Of a stretch of 53,312 nt of DNA, positions 9,861 to 20,589 are shown piece after piece. Position numbers and translations under genes: made by a program. The notes beneath the pieces were generated by a model. The model did no database searches and was not told the origin of the DNA. It worked only from the letters and a program-made list of their open reading frames with translations. Every line of letters starts with the position of its first letter. Position 1 is the first letter of the stretch. Location of the stretch: positions 1 to 53,312 of the forward strand of contig VCMS01000358.1 in NCBI GenBank assembly GCA_022539475.1. The letters are read 5' to 3'. This DNA comes from Gracilaria domingensis (lineage: Eukaryota; Rhodophyta; Florideophyceae; Gracilariales; Gracilariaceae).

Positions 9861-11250
9861 GCGGTATTGGCCAGCAATGGCAACCCTGATTACAGGTAAC
9901 TGTGGGAAAGCCATTCCAAAAGTAACCGCCAAAATTGGGTCCAACTCATACCTCTTCGAGTGCATCCTCGTATCACTCCCCTGAGTATATGAGGCGCATC
10001 ATCCTGATAACCACGCAAATTGCGTTGCTCTACATCTTGTATTGTTGAAACGAAATGGAAACTTGCGTTCTACGCAGTTTTCCTCGAAACCGTAACTGTT
10101 AGCTGTTGAACTCACTTTTATAAAATGTGAGTTTTAATAGGTCGTTGAAAGAATACTTGAGAACGTCTCGTTGAGTATAGCATAGATTGAGCAAGCGGAT
10201 TGTGAAGAGAGGCTTTTAATGACATACTTTTTGCGACATTTCCACGCGTAGAACAGACGGTTGGATCTTTCGGTGAATATGTGAGAAAGTATCTGGAGCT
10301 TATATTAATGAAACGTAGTTTATTTCCTCTTCCAACACAAAATATGGATGTTTATATGAATTCGCAACAAAACTGTAAATTTCTTCGTATATATTCAGAG
10401 AGACGCAAGAAATTCGATTAATAACGAAATCTTCCCTCAGAAAGGAAAGCTACCCCCCAATTTCTATGTAGAATTCTGATGGCGGGCAGAACCAGCAAAG
10501 ATCATGTCACCGTCCCAAAGTTTCAAATAAATCTACTTCCTCGTCCGGAAAATCCATTAAAACATCAGAGCATAGAGAAGCATGCTTCTTCAAGGAAAGA
10601 ACTGCAAAGCAACTTTGCGGAGAGTGCATGGTTGCCACAGAATGTAGAAACACAATGTTCAACTTTGAGCATTGATTTGAATCTATAGTCTATATCTTCT
10701 AGATAGTTAGAGCTATTTAGAAAACCATTTCAGTTTTGGTACAAGTGATACCATTATAAAGAAAATTGCAGTTTTCAAACCATACATGTGGCAAGTAAAA
10801 TTTAAAACTGGTAATAAATCTACCAATATTTAGTGACAGATAAAATACTGATGATTATAAAGATATATCAAAAATTGCCTTTGTACTACTTGACGAACAC
10901 TACCAACACTTTGGTGCTGTGTATTGATTTCTAAGTGGAATCTTTGTAAGAAATAGTTACAGTTTTGGACATATGTTACACCCAAATCCCAATGCACTTC
11001 CTACAAGCATTTTCTTTTTGCCTAATTTTAATTTGTTGGAGAAGTTCTGATCCATTGTAGGGTGTCTCCCCAAAAAGTGACCAAAATGCGCCGTGTGGCA
11101 TGGCGCATATTTATAAAGTACTTAGTTCTATAAACAGGCGGTAGAATATAGATTTTTACCAAAGGAAAGGTTCAAAAGTCCAAAACGCAGTTTCTCAAGG
11201 CAAAAAAAAGTTTCTTTTACTTGAGCAAAACATTTGATTAACTCTACTTT
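9861..11250. other. Gene-free spacer
   Basis: Moderately AT-rich DNA with no long open frame of protein-like composition. The 69-codon frame at 10479-10688 has no recognisable features and no promoter-like sequence. No tandem repeat was noticed. Confidence 0.4.
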
Positions 11251-11429
11251 AGCTCAGCTCGGTTGTGAAGAGAAACCTTGCTTTTTCTCATCTGTTAAGA
11301 CATTTATAGGGGATCTATCTCGACACTCCCCAGGACACACCGACCCCCAAATTTTGTTCCTGATCTCGGCAGAAAAATAAACCAAAAGCGGCTTAAAAGC
11401 TGCATTTTTCGGTTCTTCCTTCTGAAAAA

Positions 11430-12066
11430 CGTCAAAACGCGCGCCGCGCCGCGCAGCCGCACGCCAGCAAACAGCGGTGCTGGTCGTCGCGCCGTAGCGC
11501 CGCGCGGCCTTGCGCCGAAAGAAGAAGAGCACCGCTTCGTGCCGTTGCGCTGTGCGACCGCGCGCGAGAAGAAAAACGGCGCCGCCTCGAAAGCCATCAT
11601 TCTGCCGAAGCGCGACGGCCTCGTGCTAGAAAAGACAATGATGGTCTCCGTGCCGTCACGCCACCAAGACCCGAAGGCCGCGCTAATTACAGACCGTGCC
11701 GTCCCGCCGCCAATGGGCGAGGACTGCACTAAGTAGAGGTCAAGCCACCGCGTAGCCGAGAAGCGACGGCCGCACTAAACGTAGCGCAGCACTGCGCAAC
11801 TCTTTGTGGGCAACGAAAGAAGGAAGCGCCGTGCCGCCATGCAAGAGAAGCGTTGCTGCCGTGCGGCGCTTCGCGGGCAAAGAAAAGAAGAAGCGCTGCT
11901 GCGCCGCTGCATGATGAAGCGTCGCCGCCGCCGCGGCGCCGCAGGAAGAAGCGTTGTCGCTGCCGCGCCGGCGCACGTAGAAGCGTCGCTGCCGCCGCAT
12001 TAAGAAGCGTCGCCACCGCTGCACCGCCTCACGAAGAAGCGTCGCCGCCGCCCCCCCGCTGCAATG
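11430..12066. repeat. GC-rich degenerate repeat block
   Basis: A sharp switch to GCC/GCG-rich sequence. The motif GAAGCGTCGCCGCC, with variants, recurs irregularly every 20-45 bp, most clearly between 11820 and 12060. All six frames give Ala/Arg-rich open frames because of the trinucleotide bias, so these are not called as genes. Looks like a decayed minisatellite or the remains of an Ala/Arg-repeat coding sequence. Confidence 0.55.
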
Positions 12067-13017
12067 AATGTAGAGCAACGCGTTGTTGCGGAACTTTGCC
12101 GCTTATGCGATTCATACTAATCGCTCTGGTAGGGAGGTGAGGTGTAGCTCTTTATGTGTTGTACGCGGATTTGCCAACTACTTGGGTATGGTCACAATGG
12201 GAACTTGTCACGGTCGTGTACGCAGCCTTGCTGGATTCTTCACACACGTGTAGTGCTTGCAACGCCCATTCATAGGGAGAACTAGTATTTTTTCTAACGT
12301 TTTAGATAATTAGAATATTCTACTAATTTTCACCCTGACAGCGGGGTCGGCCACCCTACTTAGGTAGATGAGCTCGACCCACACTGGGCAAGTATCGCAC
12401 CAAGCAAGTGGTGGCTCTAACTCAGGAACTCGTGGTGCGTGCTATCCTCCTCGCGGAGAGTCACTACCTGGTGAGGGACTAGTTATCCACCTTGTGAAGC
12501 TTTCCGCCACTATTGTGTGTATTGTCTTACTTGTTTCTTTTGTTTATGCCACTGTTAAAAAGGTACGCACGACCCGTGTGCCGGTGTGTCTTTCCGCCGC
12601 GTTTAGTTGATCTAGTGGCTGGCCCCGCCCGTCGCGGCCCGTGCCACATCAGTGTGTGTGTGTCTGTCTCTTGAAACTTCACGCCCGGCATCGCCGTTGT
12701 CTACTCAACACCCACGACTTCTGAGCCGACTCTCTTGAGCTCCCTACCCCCATCGTGACGGTTTGGTCTCGGCTTACACCCAACTCGTTGCACCACTTCT
12801 GGGAGCGCTCTATGTGCTGTGCTTACCTCTTCGAGGGAAGGTCCAGGATGCCTTTCGTGTCTTCTCCCTTTGCAAGGTTTTGCACCACAATGAACACGTG
12901 TATATCTGAATACGAAAAAGCAATAGGTTTTATTGGATGCAAATCAGACGCATCATAGCTAGAGGCCGAGGCGCAGGGATATTGGGTTTTGAAGACGCTG
13001 TATATCTTCAAGGCGAT
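12067..13017. other. Gene-free spacer
   Basis: No convincing coding sequence. The frames at 12368-12610 and 12755-12958 lack protein-like composition. A short palindrome (TAGAATATTCTA) lies near 12310. Confidence 0.35.
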
Positions 13018-13386
13018 TTAGTGAGGAGAAGAGTGGTTGCGCGCCGTCTTGCAATAAATTTCTGCGAGACTAACGAGACCGTGAGCATAATGAACAGGGA
13101 AGTGAGGCACGGCAGCGTAGACCTGGAGGCGCCCGGCGTCGATGGCAAATCTCCTCGTAATGATGTCGGCCAAAAGCTTTTCGAACTCCTCAATACGGAA
13201 CTTTGGGGAGTGCGGCGTTGACGAGAAATGTCCATCGTCTTCATCCTCATCCATCGAGCTTCCAGTGTCGGTGTATGAGCCCTCCTTTGCCTCATATTCG
13301 ATTACGTTTGAGCACAGAAGAGCGACATCCAAATTATCATTGGCGTCGTTGGCAAGGTCGTTCATGTATTTTGTCGCGTCGGTCAT
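13018..13386 (-). CDS. Small acidic hypothetical protein (122 aa)
   Basis: The ATG at 13386 (MTDATKYMNDLANDAND) starts a 122-codon frame; the same frame is open upstream but that part looks non-coding. The middle is strongly acidic (SSMDEDEDDG). A helix-like stretch follows (FRIEEFEKLLADIITRRF). No signal peptide, membrane segment or known domain. No TATA-like sequence is evident at the usual distance. It could be a real small nuclear or cytosolic protein or the C-terminal remnant of a larger gene. Not recognised. Confidence 0.4.
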   Translation of the reverse strand: MTDATKYMNDLANDANDNLDVALLCSNVIEYEAKEGSYTDTGSSMDEDEDDGHFSSTPHSPKFRIEEFEKLLADIITRRFAIDAGRLQVYAAVPHFPVHYAHGLVSLAEIYCKTARNHSSPH

Positions 13387-14626
13387 CTCAAATCCGTAGA
13401 AGTAGAGAAGAACGAAACGCCGTGAAGACAGACGAGCGAAGGGGCGAGTGATAATTATGGCAAGTGGATAGCCTAAGATTACAATCTGGGTATAAAGTAC
13501 TTTTTGCGTTATTGGAAACAGTGATAGGGGTCGTACCCCATGGTACGCTAGGGCAAAAGCCAACGGTTTATGATCCAGATGCTATGGTTAAGCTGCGAAG
13601 AAAGTGCAAGCTGCTCACGTCTATATAAATTCTCGATTCCGAAGCTTCGCAGCCACCTGGAATCGGGCAGACTACTTCTCTTTTCACGACGACCCCTAAA
13701 CAATCTCCGATTTCTTTCTCTTTGTCTTCAAGCCTCTTCTTTGGCAGTTTACCTTTTCTGTAGCACATTTCGTGCTTCTTTGACATCAACGTTCTCTCGC
13801 TACTATTTTGTTTCTCTCTAAGAGTAGCGTGGTCTTTCGCACACCTCTTTGAAGTTTTAATGTGTTGCCCTCTCTTGGATTCGTGTGCAAACGACCTCAG
13901 CTTACATTATATTGTAGGCTTCGTTCTACCCACGAGTTTGGGACGTACGGTGCATCTAATAGCTACTTGTGGGGTCGTGCGTCTTTGTCGTCGGTTTTTA
14001 GTTACGATGTGAACATTGAGACAGGCCGTGTCGCTTTTGTTACGTTGTGGGAGTGTTGCCTTTGTTGCTGAGCTACTTTATTTTCTTTTTCCATTTATGC
14101 TGGTACTTTTGGGTATCTATTGTGTTGGTCGCCTTGGGTTTGTCACCACTCGTACCGTTTTGTCTGATTACCAAGAATGGCGTCCACAGTATAATCTCGA
14201 ATTAGTCCAAACGTTTAACATAGACCTTCTGATGCATAACATGTGTAAACCACATTACTTCTAAAGCCTAACTCGTCTCTTACGGAAACCAAGTAGTAAA
14301 AACGATGTGCAGTCGAGCTTAGCAACCTTTTCTCTGGAGAAAGAAGTTTTGACAAGCTCTAGAGTAGATATATAGACACTTCTTCTTTTGAGGTTAACAC
14401 TCATTCAAATCCAGAAAATGAGACGGCATGGCCGTAGCGGAATAATAAAGCTTATGTACTCGACATTGGTCAGGCGTTGTGCTTCGATTCATGCGACAAG
14501 GTCTTGATCGCACGAAGTTGACGTGAATTAGGATTAAATGGCAAGATGACGAACATAAGTTTAGTTTAGTAAAATGCAAGCTTACGATGACTGTAAAGAA
14601 TATCTATCGCCTGCAGTCGTACCAAC
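13387..14626. other. Gene-free spacer
   Basis: No credible gene. A plus-strand TATATAAA (13621-13628) and a TATAAA near 13491 resemble the promoters seen elsewhere here, but no ATG with a useful frame follows within 150 bp. Confidence 0.35.
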
Positions 14627-15295
14627 TTAGGCCTGAAGAGTGAAACGGGTATGGCGCTGAGCTCGTACGATTTCAACCTTTCCAACTTCGGTGGCGGCGC
14701 AGCCATTTTGCGCTCCGGGGCTGACGGTCGACGACAGAAGGGCGCCCGGGACAGATCCACCATCGGACTTCCTCCTAAGATACGTCTTCAGAGTCACGTC
14801 ACCCTCATTCTCATCTCCATGCCATCCTGCCAGAGCAGTGACTGAAGTGGATCCAGACCAGTCACCGTCAGCAAGAGCCTGTGCAACGTTCACGACAACG
14901 GTCTCGCTGCCGCCATAGCTTGTGTCATCACCACCAAAGTTAAGGTAGTTGTTTTCAGGTTCACAGCTCCATCCGACGTTTCCGTTCAAGAAGCGCGTGC
15001 TGGTGTCAAGATCAGACTGGCTCGCACCCCATGAGTATTCAACAACCAATTCGACGAGCGGCATATGAGTGTTGGCAATAATGAAGGAGTCCTGTGGGAT
15101 CTCACAGGCAAAACCACTGTCGGGGTTAGAGCATGCGGCGACGGTGCACACACCGCGGGTGACGGGGTGTCTGCATTCACGTTCGGACAGGACACGGTTT
15201 GTATTGCATCGGTTGGGGCACATATCAACGGTCCAGACTGCCGCAGCACAGGCGGTAAGAGCCACGAGGACGGTGGAAACAAAGAAAGTCTTCAT
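14627..15295 (-). CDS. Secreted Cys-rich protein with C-terminal beta-domain (222 aa)
   Basis: The start is the ATG at 15295, because it begins a typical signal peptide (MKTFFVSTVLVALTACAAA) and lies about 65 bp below a TATA box; the frame is open further upstream without an ATG of that quality. The mature N-terminus has six cysteines in the pattern C-x3-C-x10-C-x8-C-x4-C-x8-C. A probable beta-sandwich follows, with SDLDTSTRFL, YLNFGGDDTSYGGSE and AGWHGDENEGDVTLK, and two more cysteines. It is paralogous to the gene at 17210, which runs in the opposite direction. No family name is recognised; an extracellular binding or matrix role is only a guess. The repeated DLDTSTRFL and GGDDTS segments might bind calcium or sugar. 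Confidence 0.88.
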   Translation of the reverse strand: MKTFFVSTVLVALTACAAAVWTVDMCPNRCNTNRVLSERECRHPVTRGVCTVAACSNPDSGFACEIPQDSFIIANTHMPLVELVVEYSWGASQSDLDTSTRFLNGNVGWSCEPENNYLNFGGDDTSYGGSETVVVNVAQALADGDWSGSTSVTALAGWHGDENEGDVTLKTYLRRKSDGGSVPGALLSSTVSPGAQNGCAATEVGKVEIVRAQRHTRFTLQA

Positions 15296-15356
15296 CTTGG
15301 TTGGATGTTCAGTTGTTTGAGGAGTGAGGAAAGATTGGAGTTGGAAATGATAGTTC

Positions 15357-15364
15357 CTTTTATA
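15357..15364 (-). promoter_or_regulatory. TATA box (TATAAAAG) of the Cys-rich secreted gene
   Basis: TATAAAAG on the minus strand, 62-69 bp upstream of the ATG at 15295. If transcription starts about 30 bp below it, the 5' UTR is about 35 nt. Confidence 0.65.
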
Positions 15365-15369
15365 GGGCT

Positions 15370-17209
15370 GGTTCCAGAAGATGACTCCTAAAGTGTAGTT
15401 AGTGACCACCAGTTGATACCAAAGATGACGGAACTGTGCAGTGCATATCCATAATGTCATGTGCGCAATGCAGCTCGTGTCGCAGCAAGGTACCTTTAAT
15501 GACAAAGAAGGGAATGCTTGATAGTGCTTAGCTGTTACGTGCAGCTTTCTTGGAACAATGTAAGAATAAGCTGTTTGCACTCTCGTACTTTCTCATCATA
15601 GTATACATAGATGCTTAGGGCATGCAGACTCCCTCAAGTTCTCACACAACGCTTTTTAATCAGATCTTTTAGTTTTCAAACTTCTATGATTGGAGAAGAG
15701 GGAGTATCTATCACCATGCATTGTAGCTTCTTCGAAAGATCCAGTGATTGGCTCCGGATCATCATTGGCGAACGCAATGATACTGAGAAGCACTTTGTCA
15801 TCTGGCATTAAAGTGCTTATATGATAGACGTCCTCGCCACAATTCTAATACTACGCCTTAAGGCGTCTGCGCACAGCTGAGACAGCTGTTCCAATCTGGT
15901 TTCTCTTCTTTGCGAGTACCCGCTGAGCATTGACAAAGTACCCAACAAGACGTGTGAGAAGTGCTCACAACGAATTTTCAACTCTACAGCAGTACATTGA
16001 TTGATTGTTGATTGCTACTTGCTATGCGGTTTTCACTTCCAACTTGACATGTAGCACGGCAATGATAATACGTCAACATTAACTTCCGGGTTGAACAGTA
16101 CATTAGCGCGGACACCCTCTGAAAGAGAAGTCCAGCAATGACATATTCCCTGTGATGTTGCCTCTCTCGATCAATATGACACGTATACTCCCATCTGGTG
16201 TGTACTCCATGTACCAAGGTATGAGTTTTTAAGCAATTTACCTGAACGGTCAAACTCATGCGTTTCAGTTCCTACACATAGAGGGTGTCCTTCTATCTGG
16301 ATCTGCCCAAAAGACGAGGAGGCTTTCTGAGAGAACTTGAAAAGTGTGCTGCATCATGATGGTGGTGATCATGACGATCTGTAATTCTCTTAATCTCACC
16401 TCTTCTTCACACCCCAACAACTAGTACCACCGAAGTTCAACTAAGAAGTATCGTTGGTAGTTGGAAATAGTACACCAAGCTGTCAAACAGTGAGATGAAA
16501 CGCATAAATCCAATCCTCTGAGCAAAGCCCACGTCTCGATTAAGAGCAATTAACCCTTTTGAGACGGTTCGCTACAAGTCTAGTCACACAAAGGAAAAGA
16601 GTGCTAGTACCTAGAAAGCATCACTAAGGATTTATTGGTCGCTCTGTAGGTTGTATTCTTGCACCGGCGGGGTCAATTCCAAGGGGTTCAGTCCGACATC
16701 TTGTTGCGGTCGACACCGCGGTCTTAACAGCTACAAGTACGAGTCCTTACGAGCATCGCTAATACTGGAAAATATCCTTCGCGACGCCTTGATTACATTA
16801 ATCTCTGTCCACGAGTCTCCGTCACTCGCCTCTAGCGCATGGGTAGAACTTCCAAGAATAAACATTTCCACCTTGGTGGGATTATTTCACAGCTGTATCC
16901 TTTCACTCTCGGTGCGCAAGAATTCTTGTGCATGTCTGAGTGGTCCAGGTGTTGTTTCCCCCGTTTCCCTCTGTCGATACCCTCCATACAATCACATGAC
17001 TTGTTTCCTTCAAGGCCCCGAGGAGATGGTCCACCTTCAGGAGTGTCACTGTGTTACGATGCCACGGTTGAAACATCAATAACTTGCATACGTATTTGCT
17101 ACTTAAAGAATGAAGACTACGCCGATCTCTTCGATTCTGTGATAAGCGCCAGCCCACCTTGTGTTCACTCCAACCAAACACGCCAATATTCTTCACTCAT
17201 CTTATCAAC
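15370..17209. other. Spacer between the divergent Cys-rich paralogues
   Basis: About 1.8 kb with no convincing gene. The open frame at 16651-17082 has no recognisable domain. A weak TATA-like TACTTAAAG sits about 100 bp upstream of the 17210 ATG. Confidence 0.35.
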
Positions 17210-17869
17210 ATGAAATTCTTCTACGCTCTTTGCTTCCTCGCCATGCTCGTGCCGGCCCTCGCCGAGCATGTGAGCAATGTGTGCCAGAACCGCTGCAACG
17301 CCGACCGTTCCCTCTCCGTACGTGAGTGTAACCACCCTGGAGTGCGCAATCTTTGCGAGTTGCGGGAATGTGACTACGGTTTCTCGTGCTCTCTGCCCGA
17401 AAACTCGTTCATGATCGCGAACAATCAGCTTGGCAACCTCGAAATGGCCATTGAGTATACATGGTCTCCCGAGCAGCGTGATTTGGACACCAGCACCAGA
17501 TTCTTGGAAGCCAACGTCGGATATTCCTGCAACACCCCCTCATCGTACTTGCAGTTCGGTGGAGATAACACCAGCAATGGCGGAAGTGAAGTGGCCGTGA
17601 TCGACTTCGAGAAGGCTCGCGAGGATGGCTTGTGGGAAGGGTCAACCTCCATCATCTCCAACGCCGGATGGTACAACTCTGACAACCAGGGAACGGCACA
17701 GCTGAGGTTGTCGCTACGAAGGAAGTCAGATGGCGTTGTTGCGACAGGTGCCACGCTTTCCACGCGCATCCATCCCGGCACGCAGACAGATTGCTCTTCC
17801 ACCAACGTCGCTGAGGTGAAGATCGTGCGCGGTGCGCTCCATACTAGAATCCTCCTTGAACGCGCCTGA
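17210..17869 (+). CDS. Secreted Cys-rich protein with C-terminal beta-domain (219 aa), paralogue
   Basis: The ATG at 17210 opens a clear signal peptide (MKFFYALCFLAMLVPALA); the frame upstream to 17159 starts at TTG and adds nothing. Six N-terminal cysteines have the same spacing as the 14627-15295 protein (C-x3-C-x10-C-x8-C-x4-C-x5-C). The shared beta-domain follows, with RDLDTSTRFLEANVGYSC, QFGGDNTSNGGSE, AGWYNSDNQGTAQL and LRRKSDG. About half the residues match the paralogue, and the two Cys in the beta-domain are kept. A secreted protein of unknown function; the pair arose by inverted duplication. Confidence 0.88.
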   Translation: MKFFYALCFLAMLVPALAEHVSNVCQNRCNADRSLSVRECNHPGVRNLCELRECDYGFSCSLPENSFMIANNQLGNLEMAIEYTWSPEQRDLDTSTRFLEANVGYSCNTPSSYLQFGGDNTSNGGSEVAVIDFEKAREDGLWEGSTSIISNAGWYNSDNQGTAQLRLSLRRKSDGVVATGATLSTRIHPGTQTDCSSTNVAEVKIVRGALHTRILLERA

Positions 17870-18332
17870 ACAATTACGGGATGAAATTGTTGCTTGTATC
17901 TAATATAATCAGATAATTTAATTAGATTAAATATTCTTCAACTATGTCCGTCATAATATGCATGTGACGCATACGAAGGAAAGTATCTCCCACTTAACCA
18001 TAAAGCATAATGTTTCCATCAATTGCTCATAACCCTTTTCCGGGACATGGAAGAGATGTCTTCCATGTCCGGCAGATCTTAGCCGCATATAATGTTGGGC
18101 ATGCTTCGCTGGTGAGTCTCGAATGATAATATGGGGGCTTTCAAGAAGATCTACGGTCTGGGATCACAACATGATCGATTTCCTGGCCGATGTATATCAA
18201 GCTCGCACAGCGACAATTAGTTCATTGATGAAGCTCAATAATCAGTGATATATTGAATCCGGCTATTTCAAAAGTGTTTGATTTTGATATTGTAGTTATC
18301 GTATGTATTTGCTTTTCTAATGTAGTAGGGAA

Positions 18333-18371
18333 GTACACATTACCCTTGGTGTTACCAAGGGTAATGTGTAC
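18333..18371. repeat. Perfect 18-bp inverted repeat with 3-nt loop
   Basis: Arms 18333-18350 and 18354-18371 (GTACACATTACCCTTGGT and its complement) are perfect, with a GTT loop. It lies between the 3' ends of the Cys-rich gene at 17869 and the peroxidase ending at 18615, which converge. It may be a MITE remnant or a 3'-end structure; no further copy was noticed. Confidence 0.8.
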
Positions 18372-18614
18372 CAAGTTGGTAACTAACAATTCGAAGCAAT
18401 CGAGTTGCATTCGTAAGTGACCAAAATTTATTTGACAGCGTCGTATTTGTAACTTTTGGTTCCCTTTTTAGAACTATAGCTAAGATTGGGTAGCGTAAAT
18501 TTACCCTTGGCATGTAGAGCATATATGCATGCAAAGTTACCTCAATTAGTGTGTCGGGTGTGTGCAGGTGAGGTCTACCACCACTGACGTACATCAATAC
18601 TGGTCAGCGATGAT

Positions 18615-20327
18615 CTAGACACGGAAGACATTGCCAGAAGGAACGTCGCCGCGTTGGATATCAGTGGTACGAAGCAATATGCGTCTGAAGACGGCTCGGC
18701 TCTGGAAGACATCGCGATTGATGGCTGGAATTTCTTGCAGCACCTTTTGAGGGATCTGGTTGTGGCGGTCGTTGTCGAGGTAGAAGAACCTATCACCGTC
18801 ACGAAGGCGAGCAAATTCTGTCTTCCATAACAGCTCGTTCGTTTGACCAAGTCCAACAGAACCTCGTTTGTCTTCCGCCATCAGCCCAATCCAGGCTTCG
18901 ACGTTGTCGACGTCGCCGTAGGCCTCTTCAAGTCTCCGCTGAGTTTCGGGATCGGACGAGAGTTGTCGGAAATTTTGGGCAGTCCTGCCACGGAAGAAGC
19001 GGCGAAGCTCGTTGAATCGCGGCATATTGTGATCACGACCCCTCTGCAGGTTGAGAGCGATGAGATCGAAGCCAGCAACTTGTGGAACATTTTCGAAAAG
19101 GAAGTTGCGAAGCGCGTCAACCACAAGCGAGTCCACCTCCTGTGCAATTGTTTGAGCCGCCCCTCGCAAGAAGTTCTCAATATCGCCGCTGGCAAGGTTG
19201 CTGTCGCGGAAGAACATCTCCGCCATGGTAATTAGGGGCAATCGGCGACCATTCTCGTCGATACGGCTCACGCCGTTACGAACCATGGTGTGGCCAAGAC
19301 GGAAACCGGCAGTGGTGAACTCCACACTGATGGTCGGGTCCACATCTGGTTTGTAGCCGGTGTATCGCGGGAGGCGAGAGCCCAGAATGGCCGGCAGCCA
19401 CTCCTCATAAACTATCTTTTGGTATTGAGCGATGTTGACGGCGCGAGCGGTCTGATACATGCTCTCAGCGTCCATGTCGAGATTCGCATTCTCGAGCCTT
19501 CTGCAGATGACATTGTGCTCTCGAAGGAAGATTGTGTGTATGGTGGTGAGAATGGGATGTTCGTTGACTCTTGCGTCGCCAGCGAGGTAGAACTCTGGGG
19601 CATTGGATGGGTTATTGATGAAGCCGGCGGTGTTGAATGGCAGAAGGTCGCCGGCAGAGGTCTTCATGCGGCAGGAATTTTCCACTCTGAGGAAGTCGTT
19701 GAGCATTGTCGTGACACCGTACACTTGGGAAAGATCAAGAGCAGACGAAAGCACGGTGAGAGCACGTTCAGTAGAGGAAGCGTCGTTGACGACTGCGCGC
19801 GTGGATCGAGCAAAGTGCAGCTCCCTTACGCGCAGCGTGGGGTCGTCTTCCGGCACCTCAATATCGACCTCCTCGTCCTCCTCCTCGGGCGACAGCGCGA
19901 AGTCATGATCGATGAACTGACCAAAGAACACAAACAGCTCGCTCAACCTGCGCGAGTTGGTAGAGTCGGCAGTCTGGCTAGAGACGATGTTGGAGATTTC
20001 GCGAGCACTTCGCAGACCTTCATCGACAAATTCTCTGGAGTCGACGCCGAGATAGCTGAACTGGGGGCGACGGGCTTCACCGAGGGTGGCGTCGACCATG
20101 GAAGTACAGCGGCCGGAGAGGGTACGAGTGGTGGTATCCACGCACTCGGGGTCGACAGCGATTGCCGCGGCGGTGCCAGCGGCGATGGAGAGCACGGTTT
20201 CGCGACGAGATCTGCGGGGCGGAAGCGGGGTGAAGCCTTCTCTGCCGCGGCCGACCATGGACGGAGGCTGAGCGGCGACGATGGAGAAGAGGGTGAGAAG
20301 AAGAAAGCCGAAAGTGGGCGACTTCAT
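18615..20327 (-). CDS. Secreted animal-type haem peroxidase (570 aa)
   Basis: The ATG at 20327 starts a signal peptide (MKSPTFGFLLLTLFSIVAAQ). Family landmarks in order are RTLSGRCTSMVD near residue 67; the distal haem motif GQFIDHDF (distal Gln and His, and the Asp that can bond to haem); the calcium loop SALDLSQVYGV; GDARVNEHP (distal Arg and the second haem-linking Glu); TIHTIFLREHN; the proximal RLGHTM; and DLIALNLQRGRDHNMPRFN. All catalytic residues known from myeloperoxidase-type enzymes are present, so an active, secreted H2O2-dependent oxidase is expected; halide or phenol as substrate is unknown. It is divergently placed to the 21844 paralogue. An RGD tripeptide lies near the C-terminus. 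Confidence 0.95.
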   Translation of the reverse strand: MKSPTFGFLLLTLFSIVAAQPPSMVGRGREGFTPLPPRRSRRETVLSIAAGTAAAIAVDPECVDTTTRTLSGRCTSMVDATLGEARRPQFSYLGVDSREFVDEGLRSAREISNIVSSQTADSTNSRRLSELFVFFGQFIDHDFALSPEEEDEEVDIEVPEDDPTLRVRELHFARSTRAVVNDASSTERALTVLSSALDLSQVYGVTTMLNDFLRVENSCRMKTSAGDLLPFNTAGFINNPSNAPEFYLAGDARVNEHPILTTIHTIFLREHNVICRRLENANLDMDAESMYQTARAVNIAQYQKIVYEEWLPAILGSRLPRYTGYKPDVDPTISVEFTTAGFRLGHTMVRNGVSRIDENGRRLPLITMAEMFFRDSNLASGDIENFLRGAAQTIAQEVDSLVVDALRNFLFENVPQVAGFDLIALNLQRGRDHNMPRFNELRRFFRGRTAQNFRQLSSDPETQRRLEEAYGDVDNVEAWIGLMAEDKRGSVGLGQTNELLWKTEFARLRDGDRFFYLDNDRHNQIPQKVLQEIPAINRDVFQSRAVFRRILLRTTDIQRGDVPSGNVFRV

Positions 20328-20413
20328 GGTGGATTGGATTCTTTGCGTGTTGCTGCGACTTTGTTGGGTATGTGAAGACGATGGGAAATTCCGGACGGGG
20401 GAGGGTGGGTGCG

Positions 20414-20421
20414 GTTTTATA
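20414..20421 (-). promoter_or_regulatory. TATA box (TATAAAAC) of the 18.6-kb peroxidase
   Basis: TATAAAAC on the minus strand, about 87-94 bp upstream of the ATG at 20327, a position shared with the other peroxidase genes in the cluster. Confidence 0.65.
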
Positions 20422-20541
20422 GGGTTGCGCGAAGGGGAAGGAGATCGATTTGCGAGATTGTGGAGTGCACATGATTACTACGATGAACGTGGCACAAGAG
20501 ATACTATTTTGTGTGGGCTTGGTAGTGAGATGTTCCCAATC

Positions 20542-20568
20542 GTGATAATAATAGTAATAATAGTATTG
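20542..20568. repeat. ATA/ATAG microsatellite
   Basis: Short run of GATAATAATAGTAATAATAG-type repeats upstream of the divergent peroxidase pair. Confidence 0.6.
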
Positions 20569-20589
20569 GGGCATTACGGGCGGCATGTG

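Noticed and set aside
11304..12140. Ala/Arg-rich open frames on both strands
   Set aside because: They come from GCC/GCG-biased repeats in all frames, with no start context or domain.
15296..15580. N-terminal extension of the Cys-rich protein frame
   Set aside because: It crosses the TATA box and leader, and a signal peptide starts exactly at the ATG at 15295.
18843..20375. Long plus-strand open frames opposite the peroxidase genes (also 22564-23208 minus and 36666-37310 plus)
   Set aside because: They are antisense shadows of conserved peroxidase codons; the same shadow recurs over every paralogue.
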